NCBI RefSeq assembly: GCF_947242115.1
Contig: NC_074719.1
Location: 2,043,783 to 2,107,782, forward strand
Reading direction: 5' to 3'
DNA length: 64,000 nt
Source of the DNA: Biomphalaria glabrata
Lineage: Eukaryota > Mollusca > Gastropoda > Planorbidae
Under the pieces are notes generated by a model, which had not been told where the DNA came from, did no database searches, and saw nothing but the letters and a program-made list of their open reading frames with translations. Within the stretch, counting starts at the first letter, position 1. The number at the start of each line of letters is the position of its first letter. This document shows positions 1 through 10,242 of the stretch, piece after piece. The position numbers and the translations under genes are program-made.

Positions 1-860
1 ACACTTAAATTTGGATCTAGCTTTAAACAAGAAACAAGCAAAAATATTACAAATAATTTTTGAAAAAAAGGCTTATATAAGAACAGCTTTATATCTAAAA
101 CTGTATCTCTCAATAATGTAGAATTTATTTCTCCTTTTCGATAGTAAAGTACCCCTTTCAGACCTTGCGATCTATGGGGCAGATGATGTAAAGGACATGT
201 TTTGAAATCAAACATAACTAATTACTAATTTGACTAAAATTGACTAATTGTTTTTTTTTTTTTTTTTTTGATTGACTCATGTTTTTCATATAGGCCTATA
301 TTTCAATTTTAAAGTCTACCATTCTTCCACATGATTAAGCAGCTAGCAGATACTCAACATGGAGTGGTTTCTTTAAGCAGATAATTTGTAAATTTAGAAA
401 ATGGCTTAGTTTTCGATTGCCAGGACTCCTGATTAGTCCAGTATTTCAAGTGACCACATTATAGTGGCAGGCGTTAGTAAGCGGAGACCTTGATAAGGAA
501 TTTTTGTGAAGACCACCCTAACCTTTTTCAGACTTCACTATGAATTCACTTGAAAATATTTTTTTTAAAATCTAAAAGAACTTTATGCTGGAGAACAAAA
601 TGAATAGAGTATTTATACATTTAATACCGTTTACCGTATTGTCTTATATTTATTATGCATATTTAGTTGTGTTGTTTTCTTTTTGTATGTATGTTATGTC
701 TAGGTTGTTTTCCACTATACATACACTACCACTCTAGTATTGCTGAGGTGGACAAATGTAGTCAAACTAAATTTCCATTTTTTTAGAACAATAAAAGTAT
801 TTAATTTTATCTAATGATCTGTGTAGCTTTGTTTGGCGTGACAGTTAATTTTTTTATTTA
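1..860. other. AT-rich intergenic stretch, no gene seen
   Basis: No coding region is supported. About 143-200 resembles the tail half of the second SINE family (see 35628-35880), including the wording around 'cagacctt' and 'gggcagat'. A poly-T run lies near 250-268. The rest is plain AT-rich sequence. Confidence 0.5.
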
Positions 861-899
861 TTTTTTTTTTTTGAAATAGAAATATTTAGTTTCACCTCG

Positions 900-927
900 T
901 AAGAGAGAGAGAGAAAGATAGAGGGAA

Positions 928-958
<31 letters not shown>

Positions 959-1034
959 AAAAAAGAGAAAGAGAGAGAGAGAGAGAGAGAGGGGGAGAAA
1001 GAAAGAGAGAAAGCGAGAGAGAGAGAGAGAGAAT
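900..1034. repeat. GA-rich microsatellite
   Basis: A run of GAGA with scattered AAA interruptions. Open frames across it encode only Ser/Leu/Phe runs on the minus strand and are not genes. Confidence 0.95.
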
Positions 1035-1343
1035 ACGCGCAAAGAAGAGATTGAAGTAAAGAATCTCAGATGGCTTGCCTAGGCACCGAGTCCATTGCAC
1101 TGGCGGGGATGTAAAAAAGCTCCAGCAAAAATGTTTCCCCATGTGCTTGGCCTTTAGTCACGCCCCTAACCCGAGCATCTAGTGGTCGAGCTATCGGTAA
1201 TAATGATCTAAACAAAAAATGTACACCTGCTTGGATCCTGCACAGAACAGTTAGTTCAGAAAGGCCGATGGAGGTCAACTTCCGCGGGCCTAGATTTCCA
1301 AGAGTGTTCGTCTCCAGTCTTAGGACTATTTCAGTTTCCTTTT

Positions 1344-2066
1344 AATTAAAGATTATAATGTCTATTAATTTTAATTATTAAAGATTATCATGTCTATTAT
1401 TTTCATTATTAAAGATAATCACGTCTATTAGTTTCATTATTATCTTCTTATCTTATATAATATAGACGTTACTTCAAAAATGAAGATGATTACGTCCTAC
1501 GCGTCATGCATTTAGTCATGCATATTAACCAATGACTTAAATTCTGCCAAGTCACTGGTTTTCCTGGCTAGCTCAGGCAACCCATTCCATGCTCTAATAG
1601 CACTAGGGAAGAAGGAGTATTTGTACAAATTTGTCCTAGCATATGGGACGAGGAATGTGCCTTTATCTTTGTGTCTTTCAGAGTATTTTATTAAATTTTG
1701 TTTTTGTATTTGAAGATTATGGTTCAGTGTTTTATGTATGATTGCTACTTTACTTTTGAGCCTTCTGTCCTGAAGGCTTTCTAAATTTAGTGATTTTACT
1801 AAAGGTGTTACTCTAGTCAAATGTGAATATTCGTTTGTTATGAATCTCACTGCTCTATTTTGTGTCTGTTCCAGTTTCTTAATGTTTTCTTGAGTTGAGG
1901 AGTCCCAAACGATTATTAAGTATATTAGTTTCATTATTAAAGATTATTAAGTCTATTAGTTTCATTATTAAAGATTATTATGTCTATTATTTTCATAATT
2001 AAAGATTATTGCGTCTATTATTTTCATTATTAAAAATGATCACGTCTATTATTTTCATTATTACAG
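1344..2066. repeat. 31-bp minisatellite split by a LINE
   Basis: Units of about 31 bp built around 'attaaagattat' and 'gtctattattttcatt' occur at 1344-1440 and again at 1919-2060. The two blocks flank a CR1-like LINE fragment, so the LINE landed in an existing minisatellite. The last unit ends in 'ttattacag', which probably serves as the splice acceptor of the NAT exon. Confidence 0.85.
1441..1918 (-). mobile_element. CR1-like LINE, 3' fragment
   Basis: Minus-strand sequence encodes the C-terminal end of the window's commonest LINE family (blocks 'VWDSSTQENIKKLEQTQNRA', 'LTRVTPLVKSLNLESLQDRR', 'AIRAWNGLPELARKTSDLAE'), then a short 3' UTR ending in the family's TAAGATAAGA tail on the left. 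It is 5' truncated, starting just inside the 'VWD' block. The reading frame is open, so the copy is fairly young. Confidence 0.85.
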
Positions 2067-3307
2067 AAAGCTCCTGGCAACTTCAATAGTGTCATTGGCT
2101 TAAAGAAATCGACTATTACTAGATCCACTAATAATTCATCACTTGTAACTCCCAAGACCTGCATAACAAAATGTCTTTACTGACCAAGGAAGAAGCACTA
2201 TATTTTATAGAAAATGTTTTACAAGTAAAAGATATTCCTAAGTCAACAATAAAAGATTTACCAACTGAAGAGAAATTCAATTTTCTACATACCATACTTT
2301 CACGATTTCTCGAGACTGAACCATTTCAAAGCATCACTCTGATGGCAGTTGATCTCGACAAACGCAGGAGGCCAACCTGGCAGGAAATAAAGACGGCCAT
2401 GTTTGCTTGTCGTGGAGGACTGTGCTATTCTCAAAACGCGTTCATGTTTGCGTTGTTGACAGCGATTGGCTTAGACGTCTCCATGACCCGAGCTACCTGG
2501 CCATGTGCTGAAAACCAACCCAACAATCACCTTTGTTTTCTGCTACATGGGCTGGCCTTTCCCGATGTGGATCACCTTGTGGACATAGGGGCTGGCTACT
2601 CTCTACCTAGAGTTATCTCCCTTGGATTTGAAAAGGAGTCACCGGAATTCACCGACTCTTTTCAGACTTACAAAATCGCGAAAGAAAGCGAAAGTAAATG
2701 TGTTTTTAACTTAAAAAACAAAAGATCTCGTTCGAATAACACAGAACCAGCAGACGATCAAGATGTTGAGATTAAAGAAGGATCTTCATTTAGAATATTG
2801 TCAGATGAAGTCGACGAGTGGTCGGTATGCTATTACTTTAACCCATTAGAGCGTTATCAAGATCTCGAGCCTTTGTATCCAGATTTTGATAATGTATTTA
2901 CAGATCCAACCAAATTATTATTTCACAGAAGCCCGAGGTGCATGCACTGGCCAGGAGGTGAATTTTTGGGAATTGTGGAATTAGAATTTATTACCGAGGA
3001 TGAGGAACACACACTGATTAAAAAACATGTTAGTCAGATGGTAAGGTCAGACGACAAAGCAAATGACACTGACATTGAGCGGGCTCCTCTTGGAGAATGC
3101 AATAACAAAAGAAATGTTATGGACGCTTTGGTTGCCATGTACGCCACCTACTTCCCTCAGTTCCTCTCAGGGGAAGTAAGAGCTGCCATTGAAAACTGGA
3201 AAGCGATTACTAACGATATAGGGAGAGAACTTAATAAAGTTGAACATTTATGTCAAGAACACTTGAGTAATCTTTCATGTGAGGATAAACACCAGGCTTC
3301 GTTATAA
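2067..3307 (+). CDS. Arylamine N-acetyltransferase (coding exon)
   Basis: CDS 2171-3307 (378 codons, ATG to TAA), in an exon probably opened by the acceptor at 2065-2066. NAT enzymes transfer acetyl from acetyl-CoA to arylamines and hydrazines through a cysteine intermediate in the cytosol. The signature RGGLC carries the catalytic Cys85, NNH carries His120 and VDIGAG carries Asp138, the expected spacing for the triad. The N-terminal helical part and the C-terminal beta region (EWSVCYYFNPLERYQDLEP; CMHWPGGEFLGIVELEF) also fit. The protein is about 85 residues longer than vertebrate NATs (near 290): there is a charged, low-complexity insertion around residues 178-205 and an extra helical C-terminus after about 290. 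No N-terminal signal or membrane segment is seen. The family is established; substrate is unknown. Confidence 0.92.
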
Positions 3308-3436
3308 AAATATGTAATGGACTAGGTTTCTCTCTAATAGAGCATTTTAATACTCAAAACCTTTTCTCTTTCTTAATATAGCTGTCTTCATTTCCGAAGA
3401 CAATAATTGCAATACAATTTCACAGATGATATTTGC

Positions 3437-3442
3437 AATAAA
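3437..3442 (+). promoter_or_regulatory. Poly(A) signal of the NAT gene
   Basis: AATAAA 130 bases after the NAT stop codon, the first canonical signal downstream on this strand. Confidence 0.6.
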
Positions 3443-3530
3443 AATCTAATGGATTTCCACGTTTATATGCTAAGCTATGTATAATTAAAAAAATACAACC
3501 TTTCAATATCATGTTTTTAATTTATATATG

Positions 3531-3842
3531 CATCTTATCTTATAACACACAGACGTCACTTCAGAAAGAAGATGATTACGTCCTACGCGTGTTCCTATTT
3601 CATTCTTGTCTTATATTTTAACCAGTGACATAAATTCCGCCAAGTAATTGGCTTTCGTGGCTAGCACTAGGGAAGAAGGAGTATTTGTATAAATTTTTCC
3701 TAGCATCTAGAATGAGGGATGTGCCTTTATCTTTGCGTCCTTCTGAGTATTTTTATTAGATTTTGTTTTTGTATTTGAAGATTATGGTTCAGTGTTTTAT
3801 GTATAATTGCTAGTTTACTTTTAAGTCTTCTATCCTGAAGTA
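3531..3842 (-). mobile_element. CR1-like LINE, degraded 3' fragment
   Basis: Same family as 13141-14290: the 3' tail, the 'gattacgtcctacgcg' block and the terminal coding blocks are recognisable but diverged and carry deletions. Older than the other copies. Confidence 0.75.
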
Positions 3843-4139
3843 AAAGGGGCCAGTGTAAAAGAGAGTTTTAACTTTTTAAATATGTAAATGCATTCCATCT
3901 ATTTATTGTTATTGACCACATTTCTGATATGTCACCTACTACAAAAGGACCAGTGTAAATTATCGTTTTGTATTCGAGATTAAATGTGACACACAGACGG
4001 ACTGACTGACTCCTTACACCAAACAGTGTAATCTTACCTGGAAGGAGAGTCTCTAAATAGCATTGATGTATTTATAAAATTATAAAATAAATTTTTTCGG
4101 TACAGTTTTTACTCAAATTTTTGCCGTGTTTAAGAGATA

Positions 4140-4312
4140 CGTTGTCAGAGTAATGCATGATGAAGTCTGAAGGGCTTAGCTTTCAATGTCTCTCAATCAC
4201 TTACTCTGTTTGCCTCTTTTTCTTTTCTCTGGTACAGTTCCCTGCAGAAAGGTCTTTGCGAGCTCTGAGAATCTCCTGATATGGTCTTACAGTTTTAGTT
4301 TGCGTTTTATTA
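4140..4312 (-). mobile_element. LINE C-terminal fragment (possible)
   Basis: Minus-strand translation gives 'LLQGTVPEKRKRGKQSK', the Arg/Lys-rich block near the end of many LINE reverse transcriptase proteins. Only a short piece with a stop in it is present, so the call is tentative. Confidence 0.35.
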
Positions 4313-4373
4313 AAACAGTGTCAAGTCACCAGAGGCGGCCTTAGCGGGTGTCATATCACAACGAGACCACTGG

Positions 4374-5389
4374 CAGGGGCGGACTGGGTGTTAAAATCGG
4401 CCCAGGCATTTCTATACATTCGGCCCACAAATTGTATATCGTATGATTGACATCCATTTCTAAGTCTACCTGTCCTCAAAAATTGTTCTGTTAAGTTTGA
4501 TAATGTATCGAAAACTGAACGCATGATACAATGAAATTTTTTAAAGAAATACAGTAGGCCTTATGTTGCTTTTTAATCGCTTAAAGTGTGGGCCCAAAAA
4601 AGGATGAAGCCTACTAGTAGCACTGTCTACGGATGTAGACTATTACATTATTTGGGAAAATGTATTAGATTAAATTAGCGTTACACCGTAGAGTCTGTAA
4701 AATGTTTCTTTTTTTTAAACACGACGCTCAGAAGGCTTTTTATAAGAGAATATTATACAACTTTATAAGAGAATATTATACAACTTTATAAGAGAATATT
4801 ATACAACTTTATAAGAGAATATTATACAACTTTATAAGAGAATATTATACAACTTTATAAGAGAATATTATACAACTTTATAAGAGAATATTATACAACT
4901 TTATAAGAGAATATTATACAACTTTATAAGAGAATATTATACAACTTTATAAGAGAATATTATACAACTTTATAAGAGAATATTATACAACTTTATAAGA
5001 GAATATTATACAACTTTATAAGAGAATATTATACAACTTTATAAGAGAATATTATACAACTTTATAAGAGAATATTATACAACTTTATAAGAGAATATTA
5101 TACAACTTTATAAGAGAATATTATACAACTTTATAAGAGAATATTATACAACTTTATAAGAGAATATTATACAACTTTATAAGAGAATATTATACAACTT
5201 TATAAGAGAATATTATACAACTTTATAAGAGAATATTATACAACTTTATAAGAGAATATTATACAACTTTTACAATTCAATGCGTTATATAGTGGCATTT
5301 ACGAGACCCTTCAGGTGACCTTAAGGGCCCATTTGGGTACCGGCCCACCGGGCATTTGCCCGAATGCCCATATAGCCAGTCCGCCCCTG
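4374..5389. mobile_element. hAT-like MITE (inner), carrying a satellite
   Basis: Terminal inverted repeats start CAGGGGCGGACTGG on both sides. The 8 bp flanking each end (accactgg left, gtcactgg right) agree at 6 of 8, a plausible aged target duplication. About half of its length is the 23-bp satellite at 4739-5269. A diverged left end of the same family lies at 23166-23250. Confidence 0.75.
4739..5269. repeat. 23-bp satellite, about 23 near-identical copies
   Basis: A 23-bp unit (contains 'ataagagaatattataca') is repeated head to tail almost without substitutions, pointing to recent expansion. It lies wholly within the inner hAT-like MITE. Confidence 0.95.
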
Positions 5390-5589
5390 GTCACTGGAGG
5401 CATGCACACTGACCAACGACATCGCAGCCTGAGGACAGTTTTTTTTTAGACCACTAGCTCGTTGCTACGTCTCAGGTCGTTCCCTCATGCGCCACCGCCT
5501 AAAGCCGCCTCTGAAGTCATCGTGGGGGGCCCCAGAGAACCTGTTTCCGATTTCCTCTTTTGTGATAGGGTCTTTGTTTGGGAATCCTC

Positions 5590-5735
5590 GGTTAGGATTC
5601 AAGATTTGTAAACATGCCAGATTGTCTCCATGACCAAAGAGCTTATGATAAGGGTTTCCCCAAACTGTGGTTGGTCGTTGTGCTGGTCACATGACACACT
5701 GATCGTTAACTGAGGCCAAAGAAACAGACGACTTT
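5590..5735 (+). mobile_element. SINE (family 2) fragment
   Basis: The body block with 'ggttggtcgttgtgctggtc', then 'atgacac' and 'cgttaact', matches 22774-22985 and, reversed, 35628-35880. The tRNA-like head is missing. Confidence 0.6.
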
Positions 5736-5754
5736 TTACATCATTTAGTCCATA

Positions 5755-6110
5755 GATTATCATATTATCTTCTTATCTTATCAAATACAGACGTTAATAC
5801 AGAAGATGGAAGAAAAGAAAGATATATTATCAAGATTATCATATTATCTTCTTATCTTATCAAATACAGACATTAATACAGAAGAAAAGAAATATATATT
5901 ATCAAGATTATCATATTATCTTCTTATCTTATCAAATACAGACGTTAATACAGAAGAAAAAAAAGATATATAATCAAGATTATCATATTATCTTCTTATC
6001 TTATCAAATACAGACGTAACTTCAAAAAAAAAAGATGATTACATCCTACGCGTCATGCATCTAGTCATGCATGTTAACCAATGACTTAAAGGCTGTCACG
6101 CTTAAGTTTG
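5755..6110 (-). mobile_element. CR1-like LINE tail, tandemly amplified
   Basis: The extreme 3' end of the CR1-like family (TAAGATAAGAAGATAA and 'gtctgtatt' wording, minus strand) occurs as three to four tandem units of about 60-67 bp, ending in one longer 3' fragment that stops near 6091. The tail itself has become a minisatellite. Confidence 0.75.
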
Positions 6111-6328
6111 TAGGTCAAGGCAAGTTGCAAGAATGTGTCGTCGCATGATCTGGTAATCATGAGTGCAGCTCCCACGTGTATGAGTTTGGCTAGGGGACAA
6201 AAAAAGGGCGGCAAAAGGGAAGGTGAAGGCTGAAGATAGCGAGAGCGTGGGAGGAGTGTTATAGAGGCTTTGGGAGGAATAGAGTTAAAGTTTTGTGAGC
6301 TATAGGTTAGTTTAAAGTAAATAAATGG

Positions 6329-6460
6329 CAGTGGCGTAGCTAGGAAAACGCCATCATTTGGGGGCCGGGGTGAGTCTTGGTCTCTTTGGGGGACCCCTAA
6401 AGTGAGACCCGGGGGGATTCTCAAATACTTCCCCCTCCCCTCACCCCAGCTACGATACTG
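6329..6460. mobile_element. Short hAT-like MITE
   Basis: Ends CAGTGGCGTAGCTAGG and, from the other side, CAGTATCGTAGCTGGG. Flanking octamers ataaatgg and atagttgg match at 6 of 8. About 132 bp, no coding capacity. A right end of the same type lies at about 25550-25565. Confidence 0.65.
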
Positions 6461-7555
6461 ATAGTTGGCTAGATTTATTTGATCATTACTAATATTACAG
6501 TATGCTGTATCTGAATCATATTTACTGTGTATATATTTTTCGTTTGAAGTTTGAGTTTCAAAGAATTAAACGAAATAAAATAAATACAGTGTTATTTATT
6601 ATATCTTAGTGGTGCTCGTCTCTCTTTCTCTCTCTCTCCCTCCCTCCCTCCCTAGCTCGCGATATCATGGCAACTATTTGTGCAGTAAACGATTTCTATT
6701 TATGTACAGAAAATATTTAAAGAAATTTTGGTTTCAAACATAAATATACTATATTTTAATAAATATTATTAATATAAATGCAAAATCCCTTTTTTTTTTG
6801 GTTGTAGAATTTTTATGATAATAAGTTTAAAAAACGTTTTTATTTGAGTTTTTGGTCCTCTTCTAGAAAAGTTGGCCCATCACAGGTCAAGGTCATACTA
6901 GAAGTATTATACAAAGTTAGGGTTAGGGTTATTTAATAACGCTGACTTAATGTATTCACCTAAGTTCACCAACTCTTCGTACCATCGCCTCTCTGCAATC
7001 AATGACCGGTGGTCAAGGCTACACCCGATGCAATAACACTACCAAGTGCCCAGCATACTTTCGAGATCCCTAAGAACCACAATCTGCTGTGCCGTTTGAA
7101 ATGTCATCAATGTTCATTTTGTAACAAGTAACGACAGAAATGAATATTATTTTCTAAAATAATTTGACAGATTTGTTTGTAATGTTATGTCATTACCATA
7201 AACTTATTCAAGATAAAACCAAAAAAAAAAAAAAAAACACAAATTTCGCACATGACCATTTCCTGCGGACTTGGGGCAAGCATTTGTACTCTCATCGCGA
7301 GCTGGCTGAAAATGGCCGGCCATTTCGTGCATTGGCTGGTCAATGGCAAACAATAATGGCCAGTTGCCATCCGATTGTGAATTAGCGAATGTCGCATTCT
7401 GACTGTAATATTTATATTAAAATTGAAATTTCAACCTTGATTTCAATTTCTGATACATTCACACGCATTTTTTTTTTCATCTAAAATTTTTTTTTCAACC
7501 AACTAAAAATTATGCAAATTTTAACACGTCACGCTTGACTGCACAAGATACCAAA
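6461..7555. other. AT-rich intergenic stretch, no gene seen
   Basis: Contains a CT-rich microsatellite near 6620-6650, a two-unit TTAGGG run near 6916-6931 and a short stretch near 7290-7360 with several 'ggccggcc'- and 'tggcca'-like words. No supported coding region. Confidence 0.5.
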
Positions 7556-7735
7556 CAAAATAATTGATTACCAATAGTTTTATTTTTATTGATATTGTGT
7601 GTTGTCAGGTAAAAGAAATAATTGTGTCTAATTTCAGCTTGATCCAAGATTGGGTGATAACGTGTAGAAACTTTGACCAGACAGACTGACAGAGTGACTG
7701 ACGGAGTGAGTTGATATAAGCTTTGTAAAAACAAC
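7556..7735 (-). repeat. Dispersed repeat family A, one copy
   Basis: A repeat of about 190 bp recognised by 'aattaccaat', 'tttcagcttgatccaag', a GACAGACTGAC run and 'aagctttgtaaaaa'. Other copies: 24655-25020, 53418-53790 and 55512-55990, often as two in a row. No coding capacity or clear terminal repeats. Confidence 0.7.
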
Positions 7736-7782
7736 GTCACAGTTAATATACGGGAAAAAAAGAAATGAAACAATGTGCAGAA

Positions 7783-7788
7783 TTTATT
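7783..7788 (-). promoter_or_regulatory. Poly(A) signal of the lectin gene
   Basis: AATAAA on the minus strand 26 bases after the lectin stop codon. Confidence 0.6.
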
Positions 7789-7813
7789 TTTTTAATTAAA
7801 TTTTGATCATCGT

Positions 7814-8361
7814 CTAGCAATCGTCTTCATCTTCTGGGATTTCGCACAGAAAACGGGTTGGATAATCTGGAATAGTGTAATAACAGAGATCATCCACAGC
7901 CAACCACCCTGGATCGTTGAACAGGTAGAGACAGTTTCGTTCGGTTCCCCATTTCCTACTTTTGATTAAAAATGATGGCACCAGTTCGTTGGTGGTTCTA
8001 TATCTCCAAACCTCTTCTTCAGCATTGTCCGTTGCTCCGATCAGAACCAACCGGAATCCGCTAAACTTTTTGATAAATGCTGCGATGAAATTAAATTCGT
8101 CAAGGTCTTGAATCTCTGCCAGGTATCCTCCGTACAGGGCGCAAGTCGCCATGGCTTCCTCAGATCTAGAGATCGGATCTTGTTGGGAGAGATAATAACG
8201 CCTTCCTTTATAGACATCAGATCTTTGAAACAGCCAACGTTTTGATGACTCCAGCCTTGACCTTAACCTCTCAAGGCTTCGGCACCTTGAGTCGTCACAG
8301 AGAGATCGTTCAGTTCTTTTGCTCCCAGTTATAGCACGTGATTCCAAGCCGTGCGCCCAAT
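7814..8361 (-). CDS. Secreted C-type lectin-like protein, exon 2
   Basis: Encodes residues 21-202 of a predicted 202-residue protein. The exon starts after 'tgtctccag' at 8362; its first two bases complete the codon begun by exon 1 at 10243. After a basic stretch with two cysteines (42, 47), a C-type lectin-like domain runs from about 70 to 195: 'ATCALYGGYLAEI' (Cys94), 'LIGATDN' in place of the WIG motif, 'VWRYR', 'ERNCLYL' (Cys164), 'DDLC' (Cys180) and 'RFLCE' (Cys193), giving the usual two disulphides. An unpaired Cys202 ends the protein. There is no EPN, QPD or WND calcium/sugar motif, so classical calcium-dependent sugar binding is unlikely. Such proteins in snails are secreted by haemocytes and other tissues; the ligand is unknown. 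Confidence 0.88.
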
Positions 8362-9054
8362 CTGGAGACATTTATACAATATTAATTAAGCTACTGATAT
8401 TTTACTTTAATTGTTTTTTCAAATGGCAATTATTACTCTTAATTAGATTATTATACCGTTAGATCGTCTAAGAGCTGAGTTGAAGACTCTTCGAGCTCTA
8501 AGTTTGAAAAAAAAACAACCTATTTGAGCGTCAAACAGTAAAAAAAAAAAAAAAAAAACCTGTCCGAACGACCGTTCTGTCTGGAAGAGACCCAAGTCAA
8601 TGCCTATATAAAGCATAACTGGCCTCTGGACGCATGGGCTAGACATGGCCAAAGGACCGAGTTTACAGGGAGCCTCCGCCATTTTCCTATGTTATACCAA
8701 GCTAACTGTGGGGGAACTCGCCATTAATGTAACGGTCCCTTGAGAACGGCGCATGGATTATCGACAGGGCCGTGGGAGCTCTCTTTCAACTCCGTCCGTG
8801 CAATGGGTCCACTCCCGCCTACCCGTGGGCATCCCCACGGGAGTTGTGTTTCGCCATTCATTTAGCCTAGCTACCCCCTCAAGTAGCCGTTTCCACCCAG
8901 GTGCCACGATGAGGCAGAACAGCGTACCCGGGGATTATTATACCAACATTTGTTATAGAACATTCAGAAGAATCAACTCAAACGCAATAGGCGCCAGTGG
9001 GTTAATTAAAGTTCCGTCACTCGTACGCTAGGCATACACTAAATATATATTAAC

Positions 9055-9290
9055 CATAGACATAAATAAATATTGACTGGCCGAAGGAAGTAACTTCGTG
9101 TAACTTGAAAACATGTATATCGAACACACCTATATATATTGTACATAAGGAGGTAGTGTAGTTTTATTTATCTAAGAATGAAGATCATGCAATTTTTCGT
9201 ACTTCGGAAATCCGAATACAATAAATATACATGTTTTCAAGTTACATGAAGTTACTTCCTTCGGCCAGTCTATATTTATTTATGTCTATG
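9055..9290. repeat. Foldback repeat with 65-bp arms
   Basis: Arms 9055-9119 and 9226-9290 are inverted copies containing 'ggccgaaggaagtaac' and 'aacatgtata', around a loop of about 106 bp. A piece of the loop (9124-9167) is itself inverted just outside at 9293-9336. A MITE with long terminal inverted repeats is the simplest reading. Confidence 0.75.
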
Positions 9291-9431
9291 ACAAAACTAC
9301 ACTGCCTCCTTATTTACAATATATATATAGGTGTTTGGCTGAAATAGATATGAATACTTAACTTTTATACTGCTCATAAATGCTGTATAATAAAGTACAC
9401 AAAATTGCAAGTCACAAATTTTTCGTTTCAT

Positions 9432-9611
9432 AAAACTCTTTAATCGGCCAGTCTATATTTTATTTATGTCTATGAGTTTTGTTTAATCTCTAAGAATGAA
9501 GATCATGCAATTTTTGATAATATCGGAAATCCGACTACAATAGATATACATGTGTTCAAGTTACATGAAGTGACTTCCTTCGGCCAGTCTATATTTATTG
9601 ATGTCTATGAA
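9432..9611. repeat. Partial direct duplicates of the foldback repeat
   Basis: 9491-9611 repeats 9171-9290 in the same orientation with a small difference in the middle, and 9440-9474 holds another arm end ('cggccagtctatattt'). Confidence 0.75.
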
Positions 9612-9689
9612 ATTAACACTCTAAGTTATATACGTCTTTAAAAGCCTGTGACAAGAGCAGTGACTGATAATAATAGGCCTCATGATAAG

Positions 9690-9991
9690 GCTTGTCTTCG
9701 AGTCTGAAGATTAATAAGGAATGCAGTATTTCCCGTGGCTGCGCAGCCCCAGCTGTGACCTATATATTTTGCCACATCCAGGACAAGCATAACCATTGTC
9801 CGCCGGTGGTCGATTAAGATTTTCTTTTCGCCGTCTGTGTCTGTCCTCGGCAGCAGATTATTGGGGGGGGGGGTTGCAAATGTGTATCCCGCCGTGATTG
9901 ATAGTGATTCGCTCAATGTAAATCGCGGGACCCAAGCCAGGCGCAGGGCCCAATCGGAGCAAACCGTCAAATCGGCCTAGGGCCGGCCCTG
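9690..9991 (-). mobile_element. LINE zinc-finger tail plus hAT end
   Basis: Minus strand at about 9690-9800 encodes a LINE C-terminus like that at 27500-28410 ('RSQLGLRSHGKYC' knuckle, then stops). The right-hand end, reading inward, begins CAGGGCCGG, the end sequence of the hAT-like family seen complete at 28645-29094. The join suggests one element broken by another. Confidence 0.5.
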
Positions 9992-10002
9992 TATATAAGT
10001 AT

Positions 10003-10192
10003 GTGTTGTAAAATGTTTGTAAAATGTTTTACATGTTTCGGATGTTCCTTCAAAGTTGAAGATAATTACTTCCTAGTCCAAACCTCCCGCAGGACGACGG
10101 GGGATGGGAGCGGGCAGGGTTTGAACCCTGGACCATCGATATATCTGAACGACAGTCCAGCGCGCAAACCGCACGACCAGGCAGCGACTTGA
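10003..10192 (-). mobile_element. SINE family 1, nearly full length
   Basis: tRNA-derived SINE on the minus strand: head 'tgcctggtcgtgcgg' (A-box region), B-box 'gggttcaaaccc', body with 'cccgtcgtcctgcggg' and 'ctaggaagtaa', and end 'acatgtaaaacattttac'. Other copies: 62537-62712, 15262-15425, 16820-16921, 25102-25267, 37428-37575 and 61503-61565. Confidence 0.85.
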
Positions 10193-10242
10193 GCACCGAG
10201 CATTCACGTGTTAAATGTTTATTATACAAGTATTATACTTAC

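Larger units (their letters stand above)
4330..5513. mobile_element. hAT-like MITE (outer of a nested pair)
   Basis: Ends are imperfect inverted repeats: CAGAGGCGGCCTTAGCGGGTG-like left, and its complement at the right end (CAGAGGCGGCTTTAGGCGGTG read inward). Flanks share 'aagtca' close to both ends, consistent with a worn 8-bp target duplication. A second element (4374-5389) sits inside it. No transposase is encoded. Confidence 0.7.
8362..10242 (-). other. Intron of the lectin gene
   Basis: A GT...AG intron of 1.88 kb holding the foldback repeats at 9055-9611, a LINE tail near 9690-9870 and a SINE at 10003-10192. The part at 8570-8940 is GC-rich compared with its surroundings, looks transposon-derived, and contains a perfect 8-bp hairpin, CCCGTGGG/CCCACGGG, near 8823-8842. 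Confidence 0.7.

Noticed and set aside
6916-6931. Telomere repeat TTAGGG
   Set aside because: Only two units; chance or a minor interstitial trace.
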